This document shows, one piece after another, positions 22,201-27,831 of a DNA stretch of 64,000 nt; positions within the stretch are counted from its first letter, which is position 1; each line of letters begins with the position of its first letter. The position numbers and the translations under genes are program-made. Source of the DNA: Photobacterium angustum. GTDB lineage: Bacteria; Pseudomonadota; Gammaproteobacteria; Enterobacterales; Vibrionaceae. The notes under the pieces were generated by a model, which was not told the origin of the DNA, did not search any database, and worked only from the letters and a program-made list of their open reading frames with translations. The stretch lies in contig NZ_MSCJ01000003.1 in NCBI RefSeq assembly GCF_002954615.1, positions 682,001-746,000 on the forward strand, in the 5' to 3' direction.

Positions 22201-24047
22201 ACGGTAACGCTGGCACTGGTGGCGTATTAACGGATACTGATACGGTTGATATCACTGTTACGCCTGTTAATGATGCGCCAGTAAATAATCTACCAACAAG
22301 TATTACGGCTGATGAGGATGTTGCAACAGCGATCACTGGCTTGCAAGTGTCGGATGTCGACTTTAATGAGTTGGCAAATAACACAGGTATGTCGGTACAA
22401 CTGACTGTTGGTCATGGTTCATTAACCATTACATTGCCCGACAACAGCCTAGTTAAAGTGGTTCAAAATGGTGTAGGTAATGTCACTCTTGAAGGCTCAA
22501 TGGATGATATTAATGCCGTGCTTAATAGTGGTGTGAATTATACTGGTGATGCTAATTACAGTGGTAAAGATGAGCTAACTATTACCACTAATGACGGTGG
22601 TAATACGGGTACTGGCGGTAATCAAGTTACAACCAATAAAGTTGAAATTAACGTTGCGCCAAAAGCAGATGCTCCTTCGTTAAGTTTAAACCCAGAGCTT
22701 ATACAAACGGCAGCAATGAGAAGTTCATTAGGCACTATGCTTCCGTTAATCGGATTATTAGCTGCAGCATCAACAGATGCTTCTGAAACTTTAACCGTTA
22801 AGTTAATGCACTTAGGCTCAGGTCAAGTTGTTGATAAAGATGGTAACGTTATTGGTACCGATTTAGGCAATGGTAATTGGGAAGTGCCTGTTGATAAGGT
22901 CGATGGTTTGTATATTAAAAACCTTGATAAAGGTACACACACTATCGATGTAGTCGCAGTATCTACTGAATCTGATGGCTCATATGCAGAATCTGCACCT
23001 GTGAATATCAATATCGTCGTAGATGATTTATCACAAACAAATAACGTTATTGGTCACAATTCAAATATGAGTGGCGATAATCTGATCATCGACAGTACTG
23101 CAGCAGCAACGCTTTACGGTGGTGATGGTGATGATGTACTGGTTGGTGGTTTAGGCTCTGATATCCTTGTTGGTGGTGCTGGTGATGACATTCTATGGGG
23201 TGGTGATTTAGGCGGCCATGGTGATGGGGTGAAAGATACCTTCCTATGGTCAGAAAGTGATTTCGGTACGGCAAATGCCCCAGCGACAGATAAGATCATG
23301 GATTTTGAAGTCGGTATTGATACCATCAGTTTAGGTGATTCACTACATGCTAAAGGTATTCAGTCACTTGATGATTTACAGCATCGTTTAAATATTACAG
23401 AAGAAAATGGCAGTACATTGATCCAAATATCTAACGATCAGGATCAGGTTGTACAAAATATTCTGCTGGAAGGCGTGAGTAATAATGACTTGTTTGGTGA
23501 TCACTCATCAGCGATGAGTAACACTGACAAGTTAACCTCGCTATTTAATGATGGCAGCCTTGAACTGACTAAAAACTTCGGTGATGACACAAATAATGAC
23601 TTAATCGCAGATAGCCAAGGTGAGTCTTTATTTGGTTTCGATGGTGACGACAATTTACTCGCGGGTACTGGAAATGACATCTTAACTGGCGGTGCTGGTG
23701 ATGATCTCTTTACTTGGCATGAAACATCTCTATCCAATAGCAATAATACCGATACCATTGCTGATTTTGAGCTTGGTAAAGATAAGATTGATATCCGAGA
23801 ATTGCTTGGTACTGATGATAGTAGTAAGTCAGATATGGATAACTTATTGGATCATGTAAGTGCAGGTGTTGATGATAAAGGTAATGTTAATCTTGATATC
23901 ACAACAGATGACGGTAAGACGCAAAATATTGTCTTAGATAATATTCATCCAGCCCATGATCTTGGGTTAGTGGATGGGGCTTCTTCTGTTGATATTATGA
24001 ATTCACTGTTTGATCACAATGCATTTAAGATAGATAGCGGTCACTAA
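7299..24047 (+). CDS. lapA: Giant LapA-type RTX adhesin with N-terminal retention module
   Basis: Cell-surface adhesin of 5,582 residues secreted by the adjacent type I system and probably mediating biofilm attachment. Residues 1-~120 form the retention module (DPTQLFEA near its end), followed by PAAG (123-126), the expected LapG cut site. A run of about ten alternating A and B Ig-like repeats (T1SS-143 type) spans about 185-3240, with markers TITEGD and DKDGD/DTDGD. Further Ig-like domains follow, then three tandem-95/cadherin-like repeats (about 4725-5120). The C-terminus has two glycine/aspartate-rich RTX stretches (about 5270-5305 and 5440-5475), each followed by a VCA0849-type secretion domain. 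No von Willebrand or lectin domain was recognised, so the ligand is unknown. Confidence 0.96.
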   Translation: MTTMDNKNLGMIKLVNGDGFILKAGDKVQPIIDEHTLQPDEIVVTNGNAKFIMNNYGVEQVINQTCPTCVITTPEGIKATDLNEKIAFNYEGAENTTFASGDIDAIQAAILNGLDPTQLFEAPAAGNESAGNVGLNGSSSAASFITINYDNDALLAEAGFDTAYDPSRNTDNLDPLAILAPDGGELGSLLITEGDLSDNTYPVVSSTSIFVEAATLPLDASSFVFDPLTINNVLNELNSEITSSGKAVTFVYDTATNTIIGTLDGQSVMSIALEATSENGRDVTVTVTTTINQPIDHSGDNASGLVSRDGDQINIDVAIQATDSSGNALDKPINVDIGVIDGANPEFGTDTGVTINEGTQADQIIDGKVPLDVGSDAIATINFNAEQAGLTAITSNGRETTFTVDGNVLTVLDSSSQPVMVVTIANDGTYTVKVTGPIDQNSDDIANIKLDVTATDKDGDTAQGELNITINDGTDAAGGERVSITLTEGDIDVDGSGTSTGGNDSTYPVIQTGKLTLVAGNDRLNPETVEIDASQKSALLSELSTELTSGGQALVFTIDANGNLIGTIEGTDTIAVRVELIPAQDGLNVSVDVKIIQELPLDHNLSGNSQGFVTVNGSDISINLPIQAKDTDGDFLEKPAQVDITINDGDNPVFGIDPGTENPINETDDLGKVVDGKIPLNVGSDEISHIHFDAEQPGLANITSNGNPVTFSVSGNTINVVDAEGKPVMTVTIANDGSYKVIVEGELDQDSLNIAKIELNVTATDKDGDTAQGQLNIQVEDGAIAGGGESASITITEGDLTPEGNEVGYPVSASTSLTITAGADRLDPSSITIDEKQLEALKNELTTELSSDGKPLTFTYDVATGVLTGSANGATVVSVTLTALQAANGKDVDVKVTMTQYGPLDHNGNEVDGLVTNHNDQVVIDLPIQVKDTDGDWLKDPATVDITVVDGEIPAFGVDSKATLNEGSDGIATGTGNIVVDSGSDQVVKVTFEANQDSLNGLTSNGHATTYSLSADGTTVTVVLASDPSQVVMEVTIDINGHYVVTQKQPIDQVDDTAADNENIALSVVAEDRDGDVSKPGNIEISIHDGANASGNEQGAITITEGDLTPEGNEQGYPVSGNTTIAIAAGVDRLDPTTVTVDQTQVNALIHELTTELTTANGTAINFSFDAKTGLITGTAGGETVLTVSVSAVQAVNGHDVDVNVSITQFKPLDHNDNGTDGLVKSVDDKIVIDVPVQVKDTDGDWLDKPANVDITIVDGANPEFGTDKGITINETTDADKVMHGQIPLDVGSDDIQTIHFNATQDGLANITSNGEQTTFTVNGNVLTVVDADSNPVMVVTIANDGTYTVKVTGPVDQNSADIADIKLDVTATDKDGDTANGELNITIKDGEAAAGGENIGITITEGDRDVDGSGTSTGGADTTYPVEKTGELTLVAGEDRLDPTTVAIDATQQADLIKELNAELTSGGKPITFTIDANGNLVGTIAGTDTVAVRVELTSTQVGQNVNVEVKIIQELPLDHKASGNSSGFVTVDGDDISIKVPVQAKDTDGDWLEKPANVDITIVDGANPEFGTDKGITINETTDADKVMHGQIPLNVGSDDIQTIHFNATQDGLANITSNGEQTTFTVNGNVLTVVDADSNPVMVVTIANDGTYTVKVTGPVDQNSADIADIKLDVTATDKDGDKANGELNITIKDGEAAAGGENIGITITEGDRDVDGSGTSTGGADTTYPVEKTGELTLAAGEDRLDPTTVTIDATQQADLIKELNAELTSGGKPLTFTIDANGNLVGTIAGTDTVAVRVELTSTQVGQNVNVEVKIIQELPLDHKASGNSSGFVTVDGDDISIKVPVQAKDTDGDWLDKPANVDITIVDGANPEFGTDKGITINETTDADKVMHGQIPLNVGSDDIQTIHFNTTQDGLANITSNGEQTTFTVNGNVLTVVDADSNPVMVVTIANDGTYTVKVTGPVDQNSADIADIKLDVTATDKDGDKANGELNITIKDGEAAAGGENIGITITEGDRDVDGSGTSTGGADTTYPVEKTGELTLAAGEDRLDPTTVTIDVTQQADLIKELNAELTSGGKPLTFTIDANGNLVGTIAGTDTVAVRVELTPTQAGQNVNVEVKIIQELPLDHKASGNSSGFVTVDGDDISIKVPVQAKDTDGDWLDKPANVDITIVDGANPEFGTDKGITINETTDADKVMHGQIPLNVGSDDIQTIHFNTTQDGLANITSNGEQTTFTVNGNVLTVVDADSNPVMVVTIANDGTYTVKVTGPVDQNSADIADIKLDVTATDKDGDKANGELNITIKDGEAAAGGENIGITITEGDRDVDGSGTSTGGADTTYPVEKIGELTLVAGEDRLDPTTVAIDATQQADLIKELNAELTSGGKPLTFTIDANGNLVGTIAGTDTVAVRVELTPTQAGQNVNVEVKIIQELPLDHKAAGNSSGFVTVDGDDISIKIPVQAKDTDGDWLDKPANVDITIVDGANPEFGTDKGTTITETENGATATGKIPLNVGSDDLAHIDFAKSQPSLENIISNNQATRYVVDGDEIKVVIDGGANDGAAVMTIEINLDGSYTVHQYLPIEQDNSKGDTVDINLAVTATDKDGDISNTGQLEIHIKDGLNPTGEGVVANITITEGDLEDPKAGKGYPVSADTHFTVNATDDALVANSLKIADSAQVDLVKELNSLTSNGEALTFTVHTDANGVITITGMTVSGQEAVSISMTPSSSANGDVTVDLAIHQSLPLDHIKSNGTYVDVTGGKITIDVPVQMQDTDGDALDKPVDVNITIKDGQKPSFGHDSTATLEEGVSGTATASGTIDIDTGSDQVAKVYFKGNQSSLDGLTSNGHETTYSLSADGSTITVVLKDNPSQVVMEIKIDVNGHYVVEQKQPIDQVDDKNADNEIIKLDVVAQDYDGDNSKPGQITINIHDGEDAKGGETGSIVITEGDLQPTAGEQGYPVSGDVEIAVKAGVDRLDPTKVSIDSTHLSALIDELQSELMASGSKISFSYHDGQLIGTANGQVVLTVTVSAVQAANGHDVDVKVSITQHAPLDHHGSETSGFVSVDGDKIVIDIPVQVKDTDGDNLANNVNAQITINDGAAPIIISAPAISVDEDALSDGSHTSKDGVTAQGDIQVDQGSDYVSDFKVDVKAFNDQNTIKSEGHDVVLEQTGAGKYQGIANGQVVFTYTLLPNGRYIFDLKGTIDHPTQGEDSLNIEFPVYAVDKDGDTSGTVNVDVSIKDDIPSVQDVTLNTVEHSTTTLENVIVATGADGAHVTALIVDGQHIDLSTLRESGGYRIYEVKDGNETLGELMIKPNGETYFAANDDLNHSQENIIKNIGFEVTDGDGDKAQGNIKLEISDQDATLQTSNSLGQEEDGRHSTDPNDNVDVNRDGIAINMSINIGDNDRGEHIGTVTIHPQGEAHGVFMFNGQPLAVNSDGSITIPADAFKADASGENYTLQGVTFVPAEDFSTSASGIKFDVTAQVNTTDGGNHPVMNGEFSIDVQGIADTPTWNANSVDHYVVDEDGSNVLLSVAADLQDTDGSEVLSYYITVPKEYQDKCTLEIGGKSLVETSPGSGIYKVDAEQIKSVEVNPVDNFSGDIKLSITAESKELDNFVNGHQFAESEAKEIVINVNPIADDGTLKVTRVESKEDERIDLSTHINFVSLDDNTDNSEHLFLQISALPDGAVLYLNDQILTPNASGVYEIHYEDLNGLSLQPPLDSNVDFSISVKGVIRDVATITDANGNVTTETSEKVIGPQSIDVALTGVVDVPKIESDNSDWTKLDDGKIGLQTTIKEDGEAHFDFKIVSGEHTIGGATDGSETLSVVISGIPEGAKLYDQHGNLQTLVYAGEDANGQPIYQVNLDTLNDVVIVPPENSLEDITLDVRVVVTENDGASKAFDGELVIHVTPEIDATNYDTVSKGFEDQATVINWLPPEFSDSQEHITALTLNGLPQGYQLFLGNTLLVADASGKVTFSDSQLQQLLGGTNLTVRAPEDSDQDITLTSTVTVSETDVDGNKETVSKDITGTLVVDIKAVVEDDGHLTVIHDGKELDTIACDSDGLIDLSNDANSDGKISWIEDDKSSHEVITQIVLEPIPEGFVIIGGINNGDGSWTVPQSQLGNLQIKAPDGFTDKLELQISALVQDQSDDGDVSGLVVKNDTLTLDFSKNTEHHEEKAADIVVNDDYIVTGNEDQHLNLGQQLMDKVVQISTTGGHQANDEFTLVINAKDLPNGASISGADFDHVRNEYVVKVPVSADGKVDLSSVNIILPKDFAGDFKLDVKYVTTDTESGDYQTKTDTISIQVAPQVDGPKSVDIKVVETDGLDGDKQPTSDDNKEHVYKDVAYEDGDIKLDLSATLKDSHTDITNGVESVESVTLTLKDSSDGVFIDEHGNVLGSSITIKESEMGNIHFRPAADFSGKVNIDVKTTVVDTTHYDDTNGGDVSASKTFDNTVSFDVVAVNDEVKWHGIDTTIVGNEDTAISLSGIGGSLQDSDGSEHIVSIKLENIPDGFIVEGATNNGHGIWTLSGSGESFDLSNVKIVPPKDFSGTVNIDIVVFSKEETLDKPAENRETITIDVQPVADKVDTDVNPNASGDENGSITLDLGIKAYDDENTVKHPGSNVHENGAESLQITITNVPDSSSFTLPDGVQGSCTKQPDGSWVIKVDSSQLDTLTFNPGDANQNNWDGKLDLDIRAVDNGVVGTDSVAVQKEIHVDVTPDNDAPVNHLPSDPLTVEEDATLLIKNLQVTDVDSHDHGAVMNMTVTLSVQHGQLTIADGVDTTGLVIKGNGDGTLTIEGYITKINQLLDQGINYVGDKDFNGTDSLTMTTNDNGNSGAGGALTDTDSVDITVTPVNDAPVNTVPDAFTVDEDSSHVINGLKISDVDAKENSASGDMTVTLEVGHGQLAIIATDKQGLNIVDNGHGKLVISGDINKINALLTDGIKYTGDENYAGKDQLTMTTSDNGNAGTGGVLTDTDTVDITVTPVNDAPVNNLPTSITADEDVATAITGLQVSDVDFNELANNTGMSVQLTVGHGSLTITLPDNSLVKVVQNGVGNVTLEGSMDDINAVLNSGVNYTGDANYSGKDELTITTNDGGNTGTGGNQVTTNKVEINVAPKADAPSLSLNPELIQTAAMRSSLGTMLPLIGLLAAASTDASETLTVKLMHLGSGQVVDKDGNVIGTDLGNGNWEVPVDKVDGLYIKNLDKGTHTIDVVAVSTESDGSYAESAPVNINIVVDDLSQTNNVIGHNSNMSGDNLIIDSTAAATLYGGDGDDVLVGGLGSDILVGGAGDDILWGGDLGGHGDGVKDTFLWSESDFGTANAPATDKIMDFEVGIDTISLGDSLHAKGIQSLDDLQHRLNITEENGSTLIQISNDQDQVVQNILLEGVSNNDLFGDHSSAMSNTDKLTSLFNDGSLELTKNFGDDTNNDLIADSQGESLFGFDGDDNLLAGTGNDILTGGAGDDLFTWHETSLSNSNNTDTIADFELGKDKIDIRELLGTDDSSKSDMDNLLDHVSAGVDDKGNVNLDITTDDGKTQNIVLDNIHPAHDLGLVDGASSVDIMNSLFDHNAFKIDSGH
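7665..7676 (+). other. Predicted LapG cleavage site (PAAG) in the adhesin
   Basis: Codons 123-126 of the adhesin encode Pro-Ala-Ala-Gly, directly after the DPTQLFEA segment that ends the retention module. LapG proteases are known to cut between the two alanines of (T/P)AAG motifs at this place in LapA-type adhesins. The spacing from the N-terminus (about 124 residues) fits the family. Cleavage itself is inferred. Confidence 0.8.
11080..14763 (+). repeat. Four near-identical 921-bp tandem repeats in the adhesin gene
   Basis: Four direct units of 921 bp (307 codons) begin at about 11080, 12001, 12922 and 13843; the anchor encoding NPEFGTDKG recurs at exactly 921-bp steps and a fifth, diverging start is at 14764. 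Each unit encodes one B and one A Ig-like domain. Copies differ by only scattered substitutions (for example Ala/Thr in FN(A/T)TQDG), so the array is recent or homogenised. It is in frame and could expand or contract by recombination. Short-read assemblies may mis-count it. Confidence 0.95.
21471..22670 (+). repeat. Three tandem-95/cadherin-like repeats in adhesin C-terminal third
   Basis: Units start with NDAPVN at 21471, 21873 and 22269, about 400 bp apart, and each ends with a TT(N/S)D(N/G)GN(S/A/T)G glycine-rich strand and an ITVTPVNDAP-type linker. They are divergent in DNA sequence, unlike the 921-bp array, so they are old repeats. Such domains usually form calcium-stiffened stalk segments. 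Confidence 0.8.
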
Positions 24048-24064
24048 ATAGAAAAATAGAGTCT

Positions 24065-24094
24065 AAAAGCAGCCCTTAGTGGCTGCTTTTTTTT
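24065..24094 (+). terminator. Rho-independent terminator after the adhesin gene
   Basis: Perfect 10-bp stem AAAAGCAGCC/GGCTGCTTTT with a six-base loop (24075-24080), followed by further T residues, 18 bases after the adhesin stop codon. Confidence 0.93.
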
Positions 24095-24289
24095 ATCTAA
24101 AATTGCGTAGTTATTCATTTAATTTACGATAAGTGCAGAAAATAAGCCTATACAAAGGAAACTCACGATTAATATAAAATAATAATCTATAAATAATGAC
24201 TAATTAGACATAAACGTGTTTTGTTGCCGTAAATGTAAAAATTTTGTTATGTTAATTGCTATGTATTTAGCGGATGACATGGATGGAAA

Positions 24290-25624
24290 ATGAAAGCATT
24301 TGAAGCGAATTTTGATGGTTTAGTGGGCCCGACGCATAATTATAGCGGTTTAGCTTACGGTAATCTTGCGTCAGCTAAGAACAGCGCAAAAGCGTCTAAT
24401 CCTAAGCAAGCGGCGAAACAAGGGCTGGCAAAAATGAAAACCCTTGCTGATCTAGGCTTAGTACAAGGGATCATTGCACCACAAGAAAGACCAGATATTG
24501 CTACGCTCCGTAGTTTGGGCTTTTCTGGCTCAGATAAAAATATTATCCTGCAGGTAGCAAAACATAATCCCAAGTTACTAGCATCTTGCTATTCAGCTTC
24601 CAGTATGTGGACAGCCAATGCAGCAACAGTATCGCCATCTGCTGATACTGTTGATAAGCGGGTACATTTCACCCCAGCTAATTTAGTTAATCAGTTTCAC
24701 CGCTCAATAGAACATGTGACAACAGGTAAGATTTTAAAAGCAATGTTTTCGAGTGAAGTACATTTCCATCACCATAACGCTTTACCTTCAGTGAACCATT
24801 TTGGTGATGAAGGGGCGGCAAACCATACCCGCTTTTGTCGTGAATACGGTGAAGCTGGCGTTGAATTTTTTGTTCATGGTCGTCATGCTTTTGATAGTCG
24901 TTTTACTCAACCAAAGAAATATCCAGCAAGACAAACATTTGAAGCCTGTGAAGCGATAGCACGTTTGCACCAGTTAGATGAAGCGAATCTTGTTATTGCT
25001 CAGCAAAATCCTGCTGTTATTGACCAAGGTGTATTCCATAATGATGTGATTGCTGTTGGTAATAGAAATTTATTGTTTTGTCACGAGCAAGCATATGTTG
25101 ATCAAACGAAAGTGTATGCAGAGTTAAAACAAAAAATGGGTGATGACTTTAAGATCATTGAAGTACCTACTTCGAGTGTGTCGATAGATAATGCGATATC
25201 AAGCTATCTATTCAATTCACAATTATTATCGTTACCTAATGGAGAAACCGTACTGGTTTTACCGCAAGAGTGTGAAGAAAATAGCCAAGTTAAACAGTAT
25301 GTAGAGCAACTCGTAACGAGTCAGCAAGGCATTGATAAAGTGATGATCTTTGATTTGAAGCAGAGCATGGCAAATGGTGGAGGACCAGCATGCTTACGAC
25401 TACGTGTTGTGCTTAATGAACAAGAACTGCAGGCTGTAAATCCTGAAGTGTTAATGACGGATGACAAATTTGCTGTTTTAAACCAGTGGGTTGATAAGCA
25501 TTATCGTGATCGTTTAGTTGAAGCTGATTTAGCTGATCCCAATTTGCTGGTGGAATCTCGCACCGCATTAGATGAACTGACTCAGATACTTAATTTAGGC
25601 TCGGTTTATAACTTTCAGCGGTGA
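24290..25624 (+). CDS. astB: N-succinylarginine dihydrolase
   Basis: Second enzyme of the arginine succinyltransferase (AST) pathway: hydrolyses N2-succinylarginine to N2-succinylornithine, ammonia and CO2 in the cytoplasm. The 444 residues match the usual ~445. Family motifs are clear: [18 protein letters not shown] at the N-terminus, [21 protein letters not shown], the active-site His region [12 protein letters not shown], and the catalytic Cys in [12 protein letters not shown] near the C-terminus. It stands alone here, without astA, astC or astD, an arrangement inferred to rely on AST genes elsewhere. No ArgR box was recognised upstream. Confidence 0.97.
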   Translation: MKAFEANFDGLVGPTHNYSGLAYGNLASAKNSAKASNPKQAAKQGLAKMKTLADLGLVQGIIAPQERPDIATLRSLGFSGSDKNIILQVAKHNPKLLASCYSASSMWTANAATVSPSADTVDKRVHFTPANLVNQFHRSIEHVTTGKILKAMFSSEVHFHHHNALPSVNHFGDEGAANHTRFCREYGEAGVEFFVHGRHAFDSRFTQPKKYPARQTFEACEAIARLHQLDEANLVIAQQNPAVIDQGVFHNDVIAVGNRNLLFCHEQAYVDQTKVYAELKQKMGDDFKIIEVPTSSVSIDNAISSYLFNSQLLSLPNGETVLVLPQECEENSQVKQYVEQLVTSQQGIDKVMIFDLKQSMANGGGPACLRLRVVLNEQELQAVNPEVLMTDDKFAVLNQWVDKHYRDRLVEADLADPNLLVESRTALDELTQILNLGSVYNFQR

Positions 25625-25637
25625 TCTTGACATAAAC

Positions 25638-25673
25638 AAAAGGCGATAAGTCGAGTGATTACTTATCGCCTTT
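25638..25673. terminator. Bidirectional terminator between astB and the yidB-like gene
   Basis: Perfect 13-bp stem AAAGGCGATAAGT/ACTTATCGCCTTT with a nine-base loop, A-rich on one side and T-rich on the other, lying between two convergent genes. Confidence 0.85.
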
Positions 25674-25697
25674 AAAATTGTTTATACAAGCTAATGG

Positions 25698-26150
25698 TTA
25701 CTTTTTACCAAATAGGCTTGAAGCTAAATTCATGATGCCGTCTACACCACCCACAGCTTGAAATAGCTCAGATGCGATATCACCATTTGGACTTGCTTTA
25801 TCAATGATACCTGGCAGTGTTTCTTGTAAGCCTGTTACGGCTTCATCTTGAGGCATTTGTAGTTCGTTAGCAAAGTTTGATAATTGATCCTGATTGAAAA
25901 TCTTAGCAATATCATCTGCAGAGATGGGTGAGTTTTCACCATTACCTAACCATGATGAAACAATATTTGCTAGACCAGCCCCGTTTAGTGACTGAAGAAG
26001 ACTATTAAAATCAATCCCTTCACCATTGCTATTACCACCCAGAAGGCGAGCAAGTGCCGATACAATGCTGTTTTCGTTTAGACTATCAGTATTTGCACTA
26101 GATTGAGCAAATAATTGAGCGCCAATACGTAATATTTGTGCGATATCCAT
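25698..26150 (-). CDS. YidB-like protein (DUF937)
   Basis: Protein of 150 residues of the DUF937/YidB family, whose biochemical role is not known. Visible features are the N-terminal amphipathic MDIAQILRIGAQLF, a Gly/Asn-rich segment (LLGGNSNGEG), the segment LANIVSSWLGNGENSPIS and the ending LASSLFGKK. The pattern ISADDI...QLSNFANELQMPQDEA resembles the conserved core of the family. It lies 23 bases downstream of the kbp-like gene on the same strand, so the two probably form an operon; both families are soluble and linked to envelope or osmotic stress in other bacteria. Confidence 0.82.
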   Translation of the reverse strand: MDIAQILRIGAQLFAQSSANTDSLNENSIVSALARLLGGNSNGEGIDFNSLLQSLNGAGLANIVSSWLGNGENSPISADDIAKIFNQDQLSNFANELQMPQDEAVTGLQETLPGIIDKASPNGDIASELFQAVGGVDGIMNLASSLFGKK

Positions 26151-26173
26151 AAATTAAACCTTAATTAGTAAAC

Positions 26174-26605
26174 TTAAGCGGTAGCTGGAATACGAAGTTT
26201 TTGCCCTGGGAATATTTTATCGGCATCGATAATCACTTCACGGTTAGCGTCAAAAATTTTCTGGTAATCAGCACCATTACCTAATGTTTTTTCAGCGATT
26301 TTCCATAGGCTGTCGCCTGATTGCACTTCGTAGAAAGATACTTCTTCTGCTGAAGCTGGCGCTTCAATATTATCAACAACAGATTCAATACCTGCGGTAT
26401 TACCAGTCATAAGGATTGCTTTTTCACGTGCTTCAGCGCTCTCTGCTTGACCTGAAAGAGTAGCAACACCATCTTTAACTTCAACATTTAAAGCAGATAC
26501 GCCAGGGTTATTATCTTCAATATGTTGAGTGATTTTTGCAGGAGCCTCTTCTTCATTGCCAAATAATTTTGTGCCGATGTTACGAGCGAAGTCTAATAAA
26601 CCCAT
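26174..26605 (-). CDS. kbp: BON/LysM potassium-binding protein Kbp (YgaU-like)
   Basis: Small cytoplasmic K+-binding protein, 143 residues compared with 149 in E. coli Kbp (formerly YgaU). The N-terminus MGLLDFARNIGTKLF is family-typical. A BON domain spans about 23-85 (VKDGVATLSGQAES...GIESVVDN) and a LysM domain about 92-141 (YEVQSGDSLWKIAEKTLG...IFPGQKLRIP). E. coli Kbp senses potassium in the cytoplasm under high salt; the same job is inferred here. A good Shine-Dalgarno (AAGGAGATA) lies just upstream of the ATG. It precedes the yidB-like gene. Confidence 0.93.
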   Translation of the reverse strand: MGLLDFARNIGTKLFGNEEEAPAKITQHIEDNNPGVSALNVEVKDGVATLSGQAESAEAREKAILMTGNTAGIESVVDNIEAPASAEEVSFYEVQSGDSLWKIAEKTLGNGADYQKIFDANREVIIDADKIFPGQKLRIPATA

Positions 26606-26953
26606 TATAAATATCTCCTTATGATGAATGACAAAATATTAAGTTATTCTCTAACGATACTAGACGAAATTTTGAAAATAATTCAATTTATTAAATTATG
26701 GTGAGGTATCGATACCTGATGACTCGGAAATATAGAAAGCGGGAAAATAATGCTGAATTCTATTTTATTGTTAAATTGTGAACTCTGATTTGTTACATGA
26801 ATAATCGTTTCTTTTCGCTATTAAGAATGTATCTAATGTATGGCAAGTAATTTTATTGTTTAAGCTTGACCTGTTTTAGCGCTAAACGTGATAATACGGC
26901 TATAAATTAGTGTGTCTACACTGATAAATAATGATGAATGTTACGGAGTTTCA
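26606..26953. promoter_or_regulatory. Divergent intergenic region, kbp / DUF2058 gene
   Basis: A 348-base AT-rich gap between divergent genes. A perfect 14-bp palindrome AGGTATCGATACCT lies at 26704-26717, about 100 bases upstream of kbp, and may be an operator; no regulator can be assigned. No RNA gene or additional ORF with coding character was seen. Confidence 0.4.
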
Positions 26954-27475
26954 ATGGCAAAGCTAAGTCTACAAGAGCAGATGCTAAAAGCAGGGCTTAT
27001 AGATAAGAAGAAGCTTAAAAAGGCGGGTAAAACCACTAAAAAATCTCGTACTCAAGCGAAAGAAGCAAAAGCTGCTGTTGAAGCAAATCGCATAGCACAG
27101 CTAGAAAAAGATAAAGAGCTTAATCGCGTTCGTGATGAAGAGATCAAAGCGAAAGAGCTGGCTGCTCAAATTAAACAGCTTATTGAAATGAATCGCTTGG
27201 ATCGTAAGAGTGGTGATATTGGTTACAACTTTACTGATGGTTCAACGGTTAAAAAGATCTATGTCGATAAAGTAATGCAGAATCAGTTAGTAAATGGTCG
27301 TTTAGCGATTGCACGTTACCTTGATGGCTATGAAGTGATCCCTGCTTCTGTCGCTGATAAGATTGCACAACGTGATGAAGAATCTATTGTATTAAATAAT
27401 ACAGTGGCTGACAGTATTGCAGATGAAGATGATCCGTACGCAGACTTCGTCATTCCAGATGATTTGATGTGGTAA
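26954..27475 (+). CDS. DUF2058 protein (YaiL-like)
   Basis: Nucleoprotein/polynucleotide-associated family DUF2058 (E. coli YaiL), 173 residues from the chosen start. The ATG at 26954 has GGAG at 26945-26948 five bases upstream and gives the canonical N-terminus MAKLSLQEQMLKAGL; an upstream in-frame ATG at 26912 lacks this and was not used. The first ~90 residues are very basic and probably a coiled coil (KKKLKKAGKTTKKSRTQAKE). The C-terminal half carries IGYNFTDGSTVKKIYVD and ends with DPYADFVIPDDLMW. The function is uncertain; nucleic-acid association is suggested by the charge. Confidence 0.88.
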   Translation: MAKLSLQEQMLKAGLIDKKKLKKAGKTTKKSRTQAKEAKAAVEANRIAQLEKDKELNRVRDEEIKAKELAAQIKQLIEMNRLDRKSGDIGYNFTDGSTVKKIYVDKVMQNQLVNGRLAIARYLDGYEVIPASVADKIAQRDEESIVLNNTVADSIADEDDPYADFVIPDDLMW

Positions 27476-27508
27476 CCATATCTTACTGAATAAATAGGTT
27501 CAGAGATT

Positions 27509-27559
27509 AAAAACCGATATAGCTAAAGCAAATAGGCTCTTAGCGTTATCGGTTTTTTT
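27509..27559 (+). terminator. Terminator after the DUF2058 gene
   Basis: Long hairpin with outer arms AAAAACCGATA (27509-27519) and TATCGGTTTTT (27547-27557), an inner GCTAA/TTAGC pairing, and a run of seven T residues at the end. Confidence 0.85.
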
Positions 27560-27831
27560 ATACGTGTTTTTTAACCTTCGTAATTGTAGTGCATCAGTAT
27601 ATTATTTTTATCGCTAAATCATGGGGTACTGAGCAATATCCACGCTATCGTTTGCGTGTGCAATAATTAAACATACAGATGTAAATATGATAAAAAGAGC
27701 ATGGTATATAATGCGAATGTTTATCATTTGTGGTTTATTGATAGCATGATGTAGTACTTAATGATGCAACTTCTTGAACATATCAATTCGATTGTGATTC
27801 AGAAAATCATCAACATAGCAGGACAATAATA
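27560..27831. other. Intergenic region upstream of the phosphosugar mutase gene
   Basis: About 270 AT-rich bases between the preceding terminator and the mutase start. It presumably contains the mutase promoter; the start codon is preceded by AGGACAATAAT. No ORF, RNA gene or recognised operator was seen. Confidence 0.35.

Noticed and set aside
23086..23326. Two overlapping minus-strand frames rich in His or Pro/Ser
   Set aside because: They are antisense to the RTX repeats; their biased composition comes from the GGTGGT-type coding strand.
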